DNA from: an uncultured Ruminiclostridium sp.
Lineage (GTDB): Bacteria; Bacillota; Clostridia; Oscillospirales; Ruminococcaceae
Reading direction: 5' to 3'
Length of the DNA stretch: 60,432 nt
NCBI GenBank assembly: GCA_947629925.1
Contig: CANRFO010000015.1
Coordinates: 1 to 60,432, forward strand
The position numbers and the translations under genes are program-made. The number at the start of each line of letters is the position of its first letter. Position 1 is the stretch's first letter. Shown here in pieces: positions 10,201-18,694 of the stretch. Below the pieces are notes generated by a model that did not search any database, was not told the DNA's origin, and was given only the letters and a program-made list of their open reading frames with translations.

Positions 10201-10698
10201 TCATTTCTTTTTATATTCTGAAAGAATAGAGTTTTGCGTATGTGCATGGCACACAGCCATTGCCAAGGCGTCGGCTGTATCATCAGGTTTAGGGATAGCA
10301 GGAAGATTAAGCACACGTTTTGTCATTTCCTGAACCTGCTTTTTTACCGCTTGCCCGTATCCTGTGATGGATTTTTTCACTTCAAGCGGAGTATACTCAT
10401 ATATTTCTATATGCCTTTGTACAGCAGCGAGCAATATTACTCCTCTTGCTTCGGCAACATCTATTGCTGTTTTCTGATTATTCTGAAAATACAATTTTTC
10501 AATAGCAAGACTTTCAGGCTTAAACGTGTCAAGTACCTGACAAATATCACCATATATTATTTCAAGTCTTCTGTTGAAATTTATTCCGGCGGGTGTTGTG
10601 ACTGCGCCGTAATTCACAACAGTAAACCTGCTGTTTACATATTCAATAATGCCAAAACCCACTATGGCATATCCAGGGTCTATTCCTATAATTCTCAT
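10201..10698 (-). CDS. ruvC: Holliday junction resolvase RuvC
   Basis: 165 residues from ATG 10698 (MRIIGIDPG), the normal RuvC start with an AGGA four bases upstream; another ATG four codons earlier (10710) is possible. Catalytic acidic residues are visible as D in GIDPG, E in AIEKLYF and the DDTADALA motif near the C-terminus. It cleaves Holliday junctions after RuvAB branch migration. It is the first gene of the minus-strand run that continues to cvpA. Confidence 0.96.
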   Translation of the reverse strand: MRIIGIDPGYAIVGFGIIEYVNSRFTVVNYGAVTTPAGINFNRRLEIIYGDICQVLDTFKPESLAIEKLYFQNNQKTAIDVAEARGVILLAAVQRHIEIYEYTPLEVKKSITGYGQAVKKQVQEMTKRVLNLPAIPKPDDTADALAMAVCHAHTQNSILSEYKKK

Positions 10699-10745
10699 TT
10701 GTCCTGCCATTCCCTAAATTACATATCTTCCCATCATAACAACTT

Positions 10746-10774
10746 ATTATATCACACATGCACAATTTTTGCAA
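10746..10774 (-). promoter_or_regulatory. Sigma-A promoter of ruvC operon
   Basis: On the minus strand TTGCAA (10774-10769), a 17-bp spacer and TATAAT (10751-10746) lie about 48 bp upstream of ruvC. A good match to the housekeeping consensus; it probably drives ruvCAB, glmM and perhaps the ecf genes. Confidence 0.7.
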
Positions 10775-10813
10775 GGATTTTTTATTAAATATGTTAATTT
10801 ATTTTAAATAAAA

Positions 10814-10838
10814 ATGACCCGTTGATTTAACGGATCAC
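10814..10838 (-). terminator. Intrinsic terminator after the spoVB-like gene
   Basis: The inverted repeat TGACCCGTT/AACGGATCA (one C-A mismatch) around a GATTT loop, followed on the minus strand by a T-rich run. It lies 15 bp past the flippase stop. Confidence 0.7.
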
Positions 10839-10852
10839 TTTTATTTATTAAA

Positions 10853-12514
10853 TTAAACGGATATTTTTTTCTTTCTGTAATTTTTCAATAGTTCAATAAG
10901 TCTTTTATCAATAAGCAAAAGGATAACAGAATATGTCAACCCTCCTGCTGCAATCGACAATAACATTCTTATTATATCATTTAGCGCATCAAAAAGAATA
11001 TAGTAAGAAAAAGCAGATACTGCGGCGCAAGCTGATGCGGCTATAAACGGTCTTGACATAAGCGAAAGCGGTCTGCATTCTATTTCCAGTATTTTATTTA
11101 AGTATATAATTCCCAAAATTGAAACTGTGATATGTGAAACAACCGTTGATAAAGCTGCACCTGAGAATGAAAGAAAGGGAATGCGTATAAAAAGAAGATT
11201 AAAGATCAATTTAACAACCGAACCTGTCATCATAAGCTTTATGGGTATATCTGATCTCCCGGTAGCCTGAAAAACAGAAAAGATTCCGCTGCACAAAGCT
11301 ATCGGTATTCCTCCTGCACATAAAACCGACAACGGCGTTATACTTACGCTCACTTCTGCCGGTCTTACAGGATAAAGAAGTGACAAAACAGGCTCGGATA
11401 ATAAACTAAGTGACATACACAACGGCAGTCCTATAATAAATATCCCGCTTAATAAAATATTGACCTGTTTTTTCAGTTCATCTTTTTTACCGCATTCATA
11501 AGCTGAGGCAATACCGGGAAGAGCGCTTTTTCCAATCAAAGAAGTAAGAGAAGTTATAATCATAAATAATGAAAGCACTATTCCTGTATAGCTTCCATAT
11601 ACAAAATTGCCTATATTATCAATACCAGATTCCTTGACAGCAATTGGATAATGAGTCAGAAAAAAGTCGCTTTTTTCCACAAACACCTCCTGTATTCCTC
11701 CTGATATCGTCAACAGATCGATCAAAGAGCTAAGGTTTATTATAACTGCTCCAAGCGATATCGGGAGAGATTGGACCATTATTTTTTTTATTATCTCAAA
11801 AGTGCTTTCTGCCATAGGACTTTTTGATAAATCTTCTGTCGTTATACCGTCAGAACGCAGCTTACTTCTTAAAATAAGAAACAATGTTCCGCCAAATTCA
11901 CCTGCCGTAACACCGAGAATTGCAGCTGCCGCAGCATAGGGAAGAACCTTGTCTTCGGCAATTTTTTCTATATCTCCCAAGTGAAGAACAATGGCTGAAA
12001 ATCCTAACCCGAGTATTGCTTTTATAACTGATTCGATCACCTGAGATAAAGCGGTAGGAAGCATATCGGACAAACCTTCATAATACCCGCGGTATGCAGC
12101 GGCTATACAGCAGAATATGACAGACGGTGAAATCATCAGGACAGCCCATACGCTGTCGGAAGATTTGGCGGCAAAATCAGCAAAAGGTACAGCAAGCAAA
12201 AGCATAAAAGCCGTTCCTATAAATCCTGCAGCAAATGACAAAATCAAAGATGCACGCTTTATTTTTCGCGCTTCTCTGTATTTTCCACATGCGGAACTTT
12301 GGGCAGTCAGCTTTGTCACAATAGTAGGTAAACCCGCTGCAAGGACCGTATAAACAGGATTAAAGAAACTGTATGCAGTGGAAAAATATCCCATTCCAAT
12401 TCCGCCGAGCATATTTGTAAGCGGTATCCTGAGTACAGCTCCTATAATTTTTGTTATAAACATAGCTGTAAATAATATCAATGTGTTTTTTAAAAAGCTG
12501 TTTTTATGATTCAT
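10853..12514 (-). CDS. SpoVB-like lipid II/oligosaccharide flippase (MOP superfamily)
   Basis: 553 residues, about 14 hydrophobic helices. The start FLKNTLILFTAMFITKIIG and the early PLTNMLG segment are typical of the polysaccharide-transport/SpoVB/MurJ branch of MOP exporters. SpoVB is a membrane flippase needed for spore cortex synthesis in B. subtilis. The divergent neighbour is spoIIGA, supporting but not proving a sporulation role. Paralogues in Clostridia are numerous, so the exact symbol is left open. Confidence 0.8.
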   Translation of the reverse strand: MNHKNSFLKNTLILFTAMFITKIIGAVLRIPLTNMLGGIGMGYFSTAYSFFNPVYTVLAAGLPTIVTKLTAQSSACGKYREARKIKRASLILSFAAGFIGTAFMLLLAVPFADFAAKSSDSVWAVLMISPSVIFCCIAAAYRGYYEGLSDMLPTALSQVIESVIKAILGLGFSAIVLHLGDIEKIAEDKVLPYAAAAAILGVTAGEFGGTLFLILRSKLRSDGITTEDLSKSPMAESTFEIIKKIMVQSLPISLGAVIINLSSLIDLLTISGGIQEVFVEKSDFFLTHYPIAVKESGIDNIGNFVYGSYTGIVLSLFMIITSLTSLIGKSALPGIASAYECGKKDELKKQVNILLSGIFIIGLPLCMSLSLLSEPVLSLLYPVRPAEVSVSITPLSVLCAGGIPIALCSGIFSVFQATGRSDIPIKLMMTGSVVKLIFNLLFIRIPFLSFSGAALSTVVSHITVSILGIIYLNKILEIECRPLSLMSRPFIAASACAAVSAFSYYILFDALNDIIRMLLSIAAGGLTYSVILLLIDKRLIELLKNYRKKKISV

Positions 12515-12622
12515 ACATGTTGTCCTTTCATGACTGTTTGTACATTTTATTCGTTTAGAACAGGATTATAACTGCATTTTGCAACGCATATAACAAATAT
12601 TAAATTTTTATCCTGTCTCTGC

Positions 12623-12656
12623 TTCGACATCTTTTTCAACTGATAGGCATTATAAT
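12623..12656 (+). promoter_or_regulatory. Spo0A-box promoter of spoIIGA-sigE
   Basis: TTCGACA at 12623-12629 is a perfect reverse 0A box (TGTCGAA on the other strand). It ends 21 bp before a TATAAT -10 element (12651-12656), with no good -35 at 17 bp. This wide arrangement is the one known for Spo0A-activated spoIIG of B. subtilis. Expected transcript start is near 12663, just before the SD GAGGTGATG. Confidence 0.65.
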
Positions 12657-12672
12657 TTACAGAGGTGATGAT

Positions 12673-13527
12673 ATGCGGGTCATATACATAGATATATTGT
12701 TTTTTATAAATTTTTACACCACATATTTTTTATTGATAGGAACGTGCTGCATTACACATCAGAAAATAAAGATATTTAAACGCATTTCAGGAAGTATCAT
12801 AGGCGCAGTATCCTCATTTGTTATTTTTTTGCCTCAGCTTCCCGCTATTGTAAATATAGCAGGTAAGATATTGATATGCATGTTGATAGTTTTATCATCA
12901 TTTGGCTTTGCAACTTTAAAGTCATTTATAAAAAATACAGCAATATTTTTTTTAATTAACTGTATTTACGCAGGGATAATGTTATGTTTATGGCTGTTTT
13001 CAGCACCGATGGGAATGATCTACAATAATATGACTTCATATTTTAATATTCCGTTATGGCTGATTTTAACTGCAACCGCGACATCTTATATAATTCTTGA
13101 TATTATACGGCGTTTACTTGATTCAAAAACGATTTTCGATAAAAAATATACAATACATATTTTCACTGAAAAAGGTGAAAAACAATTATCCGCTATGGCA
13201 GACAGCGGCAACAAGCTTACCGACTATATAACAGGGCTTCCGATAATTTTTTGTGATATAAACAAATGTTCGGAACTTTGTCCCGATGCTGTAATTCAAT
13301 ACCTTACAGGCAGCAGTAATAACATCATGACTGCAAAAGGAATAAGAATAATTCCCTGCTCAACTGTGGCGGGAAACTCAATGGCCATATGTTTTAAGCC
13401 TGATAAAATAATATTGAGCGATGAAAAAAAGGAAAAAGAAATAACCGCTTTGATAGGATTTACAAAAAAAGGACTTAAAAATACAGACGTCGGCGCAATT
13501 TTTAATCCAAATCTTTTTAATATCTGA
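12673..13527 (+). CDS. spoIIGA: Sigma-E processing aspartic protease SpoIIGA
   Basis: 284 residues. The N-terminal half has five hydrophobic helices (within residues 1-145); the C-terminal half is a cytoplasmic, pepsin-like half-domain with the catalytic motif DSGN at 177-180. SpoIIGA sits in the sporulation septum and cleaves pro-sigma-E when signalled by SpoIIR from the forespore. The gene directly precedes sigE by 14 bp, as in other spore formers. SD GAGGTGATG is strong. Confidence 0.93.
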   Translation: MRVIYIDILFFINFYTTYFLLIGTCCITHQKIKIFKRISGSIIGAVSSFVIFLPQLPAIVNIAGKILICMLIVLSSFGFATLKSFIKNTAIFFLINCIYAGIMLCLWLFSAPMGMIYNNMTSYFNIPLWLILTATATSYIILDIIRRLLDSKTIFDKKYTIHIFTEKGEKQLSAMADSGNKLTDYITGLPIIFCDINKCSELCPDAVIQYLTGSSNNIMTAKGIRIIPCSTVAGNSMAICFKPDKIILSDEKKEKEITALIGFTKKGLKNTDVGAIFNPNLFNI

Positions 13528-13541
13528 AAGGAAGAGTTATC

Positions 13542-14252
13542 ATGACATCAAAGGAAATGCTAAAAAAACTGCTGTATAAGATAACAATTAAACAATTCGG
13601 AACCGTCTTTTACATAAACGGCTCCGATACTTTGCCTCCACCTCTGACAAAAGAAGAGGAGCAACAAATTTTAGACCTTATGGATAGAGATTTTAATAAA
13701 GCAAGAGAGGAGCTGATTGTTCATAATCTTAGGTTGGTTGTGTACATAGCAAAAAAATTTGAAACGACAGGAATAGGCTTGGAAGACCTTATCTCAATAG
13801 GAACAATCGGATTGATAAAAGCAGTAAATACCTTCAGCAAAGAAAAAAATATCAAACTTGCCACATATGCCAGCAGATGTATTGAAAATGAAATACTGAT
13901 GTATTTAAGAAAATCAAATCAATATAAACATGAAGTATCTATTGATGAACCTTTAAATGTGGATTGGGACGGAAATGAGCTTTTACTGTCAGATATTCTC
14001 GGAACAGATAATGATGTCGTAAATGTAAATATAGAAAACGAGGTTGAGCATCAACTGCTCAGAGGACTTATTTCAGCTCTTCCTGACCGGGAAAAGAAAA
14101 TAATGGAAATGAGATTTGGTCTGAAAAACGGAATAGAAATGACACAAAAAGAAGTAGCTGATGAAATAGGAATATCTCAAAGCTATATTTCAAGACTTGA
14201 AAAAAAAATCATAAAGCGCCTTAAAAAAGACATGGAACGCCTTTGTAATTGA
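13542..14252 (+). CDS. sigE: Sporulation sigma factor SigE (mother cell, early)
   Basis: 236 residues. The N-terminal pro-sequence (about residues 1-27) ends near [13 protein letters not shown], the region recognised and cleaved by SpoIIGA. Sigma-70 region 2 ([22 protein letters not shown]), a long spacer and region 4 with an HTH ([23 protein letters not shown]) follow. It controls early mother-cell genes. SD AAAGGAAG is strong. The gene is followed by sigG without an obvious terminator. Confidence 0.96.
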   Translation: MTSKEMLKKLLYKITIKQFGTVFYINGSDTLPPPLTKEEEQQILDLMDRDFNKAREELIVHNLRLVVYIAKKFETTGIGLEDLISIGTIGLIKAVNTFSKEKNIKLATYASRCIENEILMYLRKSNQYKHEVSIDEPLNVDWDGNELLLSDILGTDNDVVNVNIENEVEHQLLRGLISALPDREKKIMEMRFGLKNGIEMTQKEVADEIGISQSYISRLEKKIIKRLKKDMERLCN

Positions 14253-14304
14253 TTTTTTTATTTAAAACAACATATTAGAAAAAAATACCAAGAATAAAGA
14301 AATG

Positions 14305-14341
14305 CTCCCTGCCCATACTTTTTTTAGAAAGCGGCAGGGAG
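14305..14341 (+). promoter_or_regulatory. SD-sequestering hairpin in sigG leader
   Basis: CTCCCTGCC (14305-14313) and GGCAGGGAG (14333-14341) are perfect 9-bp complements around a 19-base loop; two G-U pairs can extend the base. The right arm contains the sigG SD (AGGGAG). A comparable leader hairpin limiting sigG translation has been described in B. subtilis. The structure is seen directly; its effect here is inferred. Confidence 0.7.
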
Positions 14342-14349
14342 TGATCATT

Positions 14350-15120
14350 TTGTACTATAATAAGGTCGAAATAAGCGGAGTAAACACATCTAAGCTCAAA
14401 GTACTTAAAGAAAGTGAAAAAATCGAACTGCTCAGGAAAATAAAGGAAGGCAATGAAAATGCCAGAGAGGAACTTATAAAAGGAAATCTTCGACTGGTAC
14501 TGAGTGTGATACAGCGCTTTTCAGGAAGAGGAGAAAATCCTGACGATCTTTTTCAGGTTGGGGTTATCGGGCTTATAAAAGCCATAGATAATTTTGATTT
14601 GTCTTTAAATGTAAGATTCAGCACATATGCAGTACCAATGATAATAGGAGAAATACGGCGATTTCTGAGAGACAACAGCACCATGCGAATTTCCCGCTCG
14701 CTGAGAGATCTTGCTTATAAAGCAATGCAGGCAAAAGAAAAGCTTACAAATGAAACATCATCTGAACCTACTATTGAAGAAATAGCAAAGGAGATAAATG
14801 CAAAAAAACAAGATGTAGTTATAGCGCTTGAAGCTATAAGCGAACCGATTTCACTATACGAACCTGTCTTTTCCGAATCAGGAGATACCGTATATGTGAT
14901 GGATCAGGTAGGAGATAAAAACAACGATATAAACTGGCTCAATGAAATCGCTTTAAAAGACGCGATCATAAATCTCGGAGCAAGAGAAAAGAAAATCCTC
15001 AACCTGAGATTTTTCCAAGGCAAAACTCAGGTCGAGGTCGCTAATGAGATCGGTATAAGCCAAGCACAAGTCTCAAGGCTTGAAAAAGGAGCGCTTAATA
15101 AAATTAAAAGCCAGATATAG
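14350..15120 (+). CDS. sigG: Sporulation sigma factor SigG (forespore, late)
   Basis: 256 residues from TTG 14350. This start gives YYNKVEISGVNTSKL, matching the SigG N-terminus, and has AGGGAG 8 bases upstream. An ATG at 14302 would add 16 unrelated residues and falls in the leader hairpin. Region 2 (NLRLVLSVIQRF, DDLFQVGVIGLIKAIDNFDL) and region 4 (KTQVEVANEIGISQAQVSRLEKGAL) are near identical to SigG elsewhere. It drives late forespore genes. The rare TTG plus buried SD fits a factor that must not be made early. Confidence 0.95.
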   Translation: MYYNKVEISGVNTSKLKVLKESEKIELLRKIKEGNENAREELIKGNLRLVLSVIQRFSGRGENPDDLFQVGVIGLIKAIDNFDLSLNVRFSTYAVPMIIGEIRRFLRDNSTMRISRSLRDLAYKAMQAKEKLTNETSSEPTIEEIAKEINAKKQDVVIALEAISEPISLYEPVFSESGDTVYVMDQVGDKNNDINWLNEIALKDAIINLGAREKKILNLRFFQGKTQVEVANEIGISQAQVSRLEKGALNKIKSQI

Positions 15121-15146
15121 ACTTTTTATAAAAAATATGGTAAAAT

Positions 15147-15174
15147 AAAAGGCAGCAAAATTGCTGCCTTTTTA
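15147..15174 (+). terminator. Intrinsic terminator after sigG
   Basis: AAAAGGCAGC, a short A/T loop and GCTGCCTTTTT form a strong hairpin with a T tail 27 bp after the sigG stop. The A-rich left side would also let it act on the minus strand. Confidence 0.85.
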
Positions 15175-15205
15175 TAATTATTTTAAGTGAAAGGATACAG
15201 ATAAT

Positions 15206-16051
15206 ATGAATATTGCGGTAGTAGGGCTCGGACTTATCGGCGGAAGCTTGTGCAAATGCCTGAAAAAACATACTTTTCACCATATTATGGGAATAGATAA
15301 TGATGAAAATACAATAAAAAAAGCCATTGAACAAAATGCAATTGATGAGGCGATAACGCCTGACAGACTTGCGGAAGCAAATTTATCAATAATTTGTCTG
15401 TACCCTGAGACAATATGTGAATTTGTTAAAGAAAATGCAGATAAATTTAAAAAAGGCAGTATAGTAATAGATACCTGCGGTGTAAAAAAGGCTGTTGTAG
15501 ACGTATGCACTCCTGTATTATCAGAAAGAGACGTCATTTTTGTAGGGACTCATCCTATGGCAGGAAGAGAATTCAGCGGATTTGATTACTCAACCGACGA
15601 CCTCTTTGACAAAGCCAGCTTTATTGTGACTCCCACTGAATCTACGCCTCAAATTGCTATTGACCTTTTATCAACGCTGGCGGGAAGCATAGGCTTCGGA
15701 AAAGTAGTGGTATCAACTCCTGAAAAACACGACCAGGTGATAGCATATACATCACAGCTTGCGCACGTTGTTTCAAACGCATATGTAAAAAGTCCTTCTG
15801 TTCTTGATTTCAACGGATTTTCCGCCGGAAGCTTTCTGGATCTTACAAGAGTTGCAAAATTAAATGAAAATATGTGGACAAGTCTTTTTATGAACAACAA
15901 AGAGGCTCTTATAGCCGAAATCAATCAAATACTTAAAAGCATTACCGAATACAGAGACGCTATGTGCTCAGGCGATAACGAAAAATTAAGAGAGCTTTTA
16001 AGGGACGGGCGTATACTTAAAGAAAAATGCAACGAAATATATAAAAAATAA
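15206..16051 (+). CDS. tyrA: Prephenate dehydrogenase TyrA
   Basis: 281 residues. An NAD(P)-binding Rossmann start VVGLGLIGGSL (4-14) is followed by the TyrA signature THPMAGRE with the conserved His. There is no chorismate mutase domain and no C-terminal ACT domain, so it is the short monofunctional form. It oxidatively decarboxylates prephenate to 4-hydroxyphenylpyruvate for tyrosine. SD AAAGGA precedes the start. It stands alone; no other aromatic pathway genes are nearby. Confidence 0.9.
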   Translation: MNIAVVGLGLIGGSLCKCLKKHTFHHIMGIDNDENTIKKAIEQNAIDEAITPDRLAEANLSIICLYPETICEFVKENADKFKKGSIVIDTCGVKKAVVDVCTPVLSERDVIFVGTHPMAGREFSGFDYSTDDLFDKASFIVTPTESTPQIAIDLLSTLAGSIGFGKVVVSTPEKHDQVIAYTSQLAHVVSNAYVKSPSVLDFNGFSAGSFLDLTRVAKLNENMWTSLFMNNKEALIAEINQILKSITEYRDAMCSGDNEKLRELLRDGRILKEKCNEIYKK

Positions 16052-16086
16052 TAATTTAAGAAGGAGCGCAATATAAAAATAATACC

Positions 16087-16641
16087 ATGGCAAAAAATGA
16101 CAGACTCAGTTTTAACATAGCATATTGCGGCATTGTCATTGCACTCAGTACAATAATCATGTTAGCTGCATTGATACCGTCAATGACATATGTGTTGCCT
16201 GCTTTTTCAGGAATCTGCATATGGACAATTTCAGAGCAGATAAACAAAAAATGGGGGCTTCTTTCATATATTGCTTCCGCCATGCTTTGCTTTATCCTTA
16301 TTCCCGAAATAGAAGCAGATCTGTATTACCTGTTCTTTTTTGGATACTATCCTATTATTAAAGAATATGTGGAAAAAATTCGTCCGAAGTTTCTTGCATT
16401 TATAGCAAAATTAGCAATTTTCAATATTGCTGTTGTTATTGCTTTTCTTATTTTATCAAATATAATGAACCTTGAGCAGATCCTTGAAGGGCTTGAATCA
16501 TTTGGTGATTTGGCAGTTTATATACTTTGGGGAGCGGCTAATATTGCATTTGTTTTTTATGATTTTGCTTTGAAATATATATTTTATGCATTCAGAAAAT
16601 GGATAAAGCCAAAAATGAATAAAAAACTGAAGAAAAATTGA
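16087..16641 (+). CDS. Small polytopic membrane protein, ECF S-component-like
   Basis: 184 residues, about five hydrophobic helices, with a basic C-terminal tail (WIKPKMNKKLKKN). The opening IAYCGIVIALSTIIMLAALIPSMTYVLPAFSG resembles substrate-binding S components of ECF importers, which also have about six helices and similar size; that likeness is weak and I would not name a substrate. The nearest SD (AAGGAG at 16061-16066) is 20 bases before the ATG, with no in-frame start closer. It follows tyrA by 35 bp. Confidence 0.55.
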   Translation: MAKNDRLSFNIAYCGIVIALSTIIMLAALIPSMTYVLPAFSGICIWTISEQINKKWGLLSYIASAMLCFILIPEIEADLYYLFFFGYYPIIKEYVEKIRPKFLAFIAKLAIFNIAVVIAFLILSNIMNLEQILEGLESFGDLAVYILWGAANIAFVFYDFALKYIFYAFRKWIKPKMNKKLKKN

Positions 16642-16644
16642 TAT

Positions 16645-16675
16645 AAAAAAAGATGCATTTTTATGCATCTTTTTT
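16645..16675. terminator. Bidirectional intrinsic terminator
   Basis: AAAAAAGATGCAT and ATGCATCTTTTTT enclose a short T loop between two converging transcription units, the tyrA unit (plus) and rpsF-ssb-rpsR (minus). It has a T tail in both directions. Confidence 0.9.
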
Positions 16676-16688
16676 CAGTTAATTTAAA

Positions 16689-16952
16689 TCAATCACTTAC
16701 ATAAGGAATAAGAGCAACCTGTCTTGCTCTCTTGATAGCAACAGTAAGTTCTCTCTGATGATAAGCACAGCATCCGGTAACACGACGAGGAAGAATTTTA
16801 GAACGTTCAGTCATGCACTTTTTCAACTTTGCTACATCTTTGTAATCAATAAATTCCGCTCTGTCAACACAGAACTGGCAAACTTTTTTTCTTGCGCGCT
16901 TTACAGGACGTGCGCCCTTATCAGCAACTGCTTCATGCTGTTTTTCAGCCAT
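16689..16952 (-). CDS. rpsR: 30S ribosomal protein bS18
   Basis: 87 residues, basic. It carries the S18 core [18 protein letters not shown], then [18 protein letters not shown] with the [19 protein letters not shown] helix. Four Cys (in CQFC and near C47/C60) are kept, the zinc-type variant. It ends the rpsF-ssb-rpsR operon. S18 binds as a heterodimer with S6 on the 30S platform. Confidence 0.97.
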   Translation of the reverse strand: MAEKQHEAVADKGARPVKRARKKVCQFCVDRAEFIDYKDVAKLKKCMTERSKILPRRVTGCCAYHQRELTVAIKRARQVALIPYVSD

Positions 16953-16972
16953 TGTAGTTTCCTCCTTTTAAA

Positions 16973-17425
16973 TCAGAACGGGTAATCATCATCAGAACCC
17001 GTTTCAATAAAATCACCGCTGTTCCCTGCAATAGGTGCGGCATTACCGGTCGTTTCAGACGGAGCGACCGTCGGAGCAGGATATGCTCCGTAGCTTCCCG
17101 AAGATTTAGGCTCGCCTGTGAAATGAGCATTACTTGCTACCAATTCGACAATATTTTGCGTAACACCGTTTTTATCAACATACTGACGAGTCTGAAGCTC
17201 GCCTTCCACCAGTATCATACGCCCCTTGGCAAAATAACGTGAAATAAATTCAGCGGTACTCCTCCAAGCGACGACAGAAAAGAAGTCGGATTTTCTTTCT
17301 TCGCCCTTTGCCTGATATGAACGGTCTACCGCAATACGGAATGACAGAACGCTTACGCCTGTCTGTGTAGTTTTAAGCTCAAGATCGTTACATATACGAC
17401 CCATAAGAATTGCCTTGTTAAACAT
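16973..17425 (-). CDS. ssb: Single-stranded DNA-binding protein SSB
   Basis: 150 residues. The OB fold (residues 1-105) starts MFNKAILMGRICNDLELK. A Gly/Pro/Ala-rich disordered linker follows, then the acidic C-terminal tip SDDDYPF, the partner-binding tail (consensus DDxPF, here with Y). It coats single-stranded DNA in replication and repair. The rpsF-ssb-rpsR order is conserved in Firmicutes. Confidence 0.97.
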   Translation of the reverse strand: MFNKAILMGRICNDLELKTTQTGVSVLSFRIAVDRSYQAKGEERKSDFFSVVAWRSTAEFISRYFAKGRMILVEGELQTRQYVDKNGVTQNIVELVASNAHFTGEPKSSGSYGAYPAPTVAPSETTGNAAPIAGNSGDFIETGSDDDYPF

Positions 17426-17446
17426 CTTTCACAAGCCCCCTGTAAT

Positions 17447-17740
17447 TTACTTACTGATCAATACCAATGAGCGGAGAACTCCATCAGTAATATTGATGAT
17501 ACGTTCAAACTCTGCAGGAAAATCAGTTTTGCTGGTGAATGTGTAAACTACATAATAACCATCGCTTTCATAATTGATGTCATATGCAAGCTTTCTCTTA
17601 CCCCATTCATCAACGTTGATCAATTCACCGTTTGCCTTAATAAGGTCAGTAAATTTGGCTACAAGGTTCTGAACCTGTTCTTCGCCGTTTTTTACAGAGA
17701 ACACTACCATAGCCTCGTACTTTTCGCCGAGCTTTGCCAT
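17447..17740 (-). CDS. rpsF: 30S ribosomal protein bS6
   Basis: 97 residues. It has the S6 ferredoxin-like fold signatures YEAMVVF near the start and the conserved WGKRKLAYDINYESDGYYVVYTF block, which packs against S18. SD AAAAGGAGG is near perfect. It is the first gene of the operon, behind a strong promoter and a structured leader. Confidence 0.97.
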   Translation of the reverse strand: MAKLGEKYEAMVVFSVKNGEEQVQNLVAKFTDLIKANGELINVDEWGKRKLAYDINYESDGYYVVYTFTSKTDFPAEFERIINITDGVLRSLVLISK

Positions 17741-17820
17741 ACTTTAATACCTCCTTTTAGACTTATGGCCCGCACTTTATCGTGTGAGCAAGGATAGATG
17801 GGATTATGCCGTCCCAATCT
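17741..17820 (-). promoter_or_regulatory. Structured rpsF leader, candidate S6:S18 autoregulatory element
   Basis: The 80-base leader holds two hairpins on the minus strand: GGGA/TCCC near 17800-17815, and GCTC-A-CAC loop GATAAA closing to GTG-C-GGGC (17789-17768). S6:S18 complexes bind such leaders to repress rpsF in many bacteria. I cannot confirm the full consensus by eye. Confidence 0.4.
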
Positions 17821-17825
17821 TGATT

Positions 17826-17854
17826 ATTATAACAGAACGAAAAAAGTTTGTCAA
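17826..17854 (-). promoter_or_regulatory. Sigma-A promoter of rpsF-ssb-rpsR
   Basis: Consensus TTGACA (17854-17849), 17-bp spacer and consensus TATAAT (17831-17826) on the minus strand. It starts only 15 bp after the stop of the upstream membrane protein gene. Confidence 0.92.
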
Positions 17855-17869
17855 GCATTTTTTTAATTT

Positions 17870-18622
17870 TTAAAACAATTTTCTGCCGAATATAATACAC
17901 AGCACAGGATAAATAATGACCTGATGCAAAATATATATCCAAAGTGAATAACATCCTGCAAGAGCAAAAAATCTTACATGAGTTTTATAAAAGAACGAAG
18001 GCACGGATCCGTTCTTTACATATACTCCGAAAAATGAACCTGCAATAAAAAGGAACAACCACGGAAACAATGGAAAATAATCAAGGGATGAAAAACCCAC
18101 ATTCGGAAATCCAATGGGAAACATAACATTAGTCGAATACATTACAGAAGGCATCGCCACTCTGAATAGATCACCAATACCTAAGTAGCCGTCCTTAAAA
18201 TTGAATGTTGCTGCAAATAAAAATACACATATGGCAATTCCTATTATAGAAGGAATATTTTTTAAAATATTCTGAACAAGCCCGTAAATCATCATGCATA
18301 TGCCGAGACAATGAAGTATACCGAACATATCAGGCGATTGCGGCATAATATACGCTGTCACAAATGTAAAAATCATTCCGATAAAAAAGCATTGTGCGCC
18401 TCGTTTGAGATTATTTCTTGAATAATTGCATACAATGCCCGAAATAAAAATAAATGTTCCCGCAAAAATATCCCTTATAGGATAAAACCAGCTTTCAAAA
18501 AATATTGGGATGTCTACCCCGAAAATAAACTTAAGGTTGTACATCAGATGGTAAACTACCATACATATTATTGCAAAACCCCTTATTTCATCAAGAAGCC
18601 CTACCCTGTTTTTATTCTCCAT
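17870..18622 (-). CDS. DUF1624/HGSNAT-type membrane protein
   Basis: 250 residues with seven or more hydrophobic helices. The N-terminal motif DEIRGFAIICMVVYHLMYN, with conserved R-G and H, is the signature of the heparan-alpha-glucosaminide N-acetyltransferase catalytic domain/DUF1624 group, which transfers acetyl groups across membranes. The bacterial substrate is unknown. It sits alone between the clpC terminator and the rpsF promoter. Confidence 0.75.
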   Translation of the reverse strand: MENKNRVGLLDEIRGFAIICMVVYHLMYNLKFIFGVDIPIFFESWFYPIRDIFAGTFIFISGIVCNYSRNNLKRGAQCFFIGMIFTFVTAYIMPQSPDMFGILHCLGICMMIYGLVQNILKNIPSIIGIAICVFLFAATFNFKDGYLGIGDLFRVAMPSVMYSTNVMFPIGFPNVGFSSLDYFPLFPWLFLFIAGSFFGVYVKNGSVPSFFYKTHVRFFALAGCYSLWIYILHQVIIYPVLCIIFGRKLF

Positions 18623-18674
18623 AGCATAACACTCTTTTTCATAGTTATGGTGTTATTGTATCACGAATTCTATA

Positions 18675-18693
18675 AAAAAGCAACCTGCTTTTT
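18675..18693 (-). terminator. Intrinsic terminator after clpC
   Basis: On the minus strand AAAAAGCA, loop GGT, TGCTTTTT begins one base past the clpC stop codon. Short stem with a good T run. Confidence 0.65.
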
Positions 18694-18694
18694 A

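Noticed and set aside
10234-10788. 184-residue ORF opposite ruvC
   Set aside because: It lies antisense to a well-supported ruvC and its promoter, has no SD and an implausible composition; a shadow frame.
14271-14297. Possible sigma-F promoter for sigG
   Set aside because: CATA with a loose -10 at 13-14 bp spacing; the GG of the -10 consensus is missing. Too weak to call.
14302-14349. ATG start for sigG at 14302
   Set aside because: It adds 16 residues not found in SigG and lies inside the leader hairpin; TTG 14350 has the SD and the right N-terminus.
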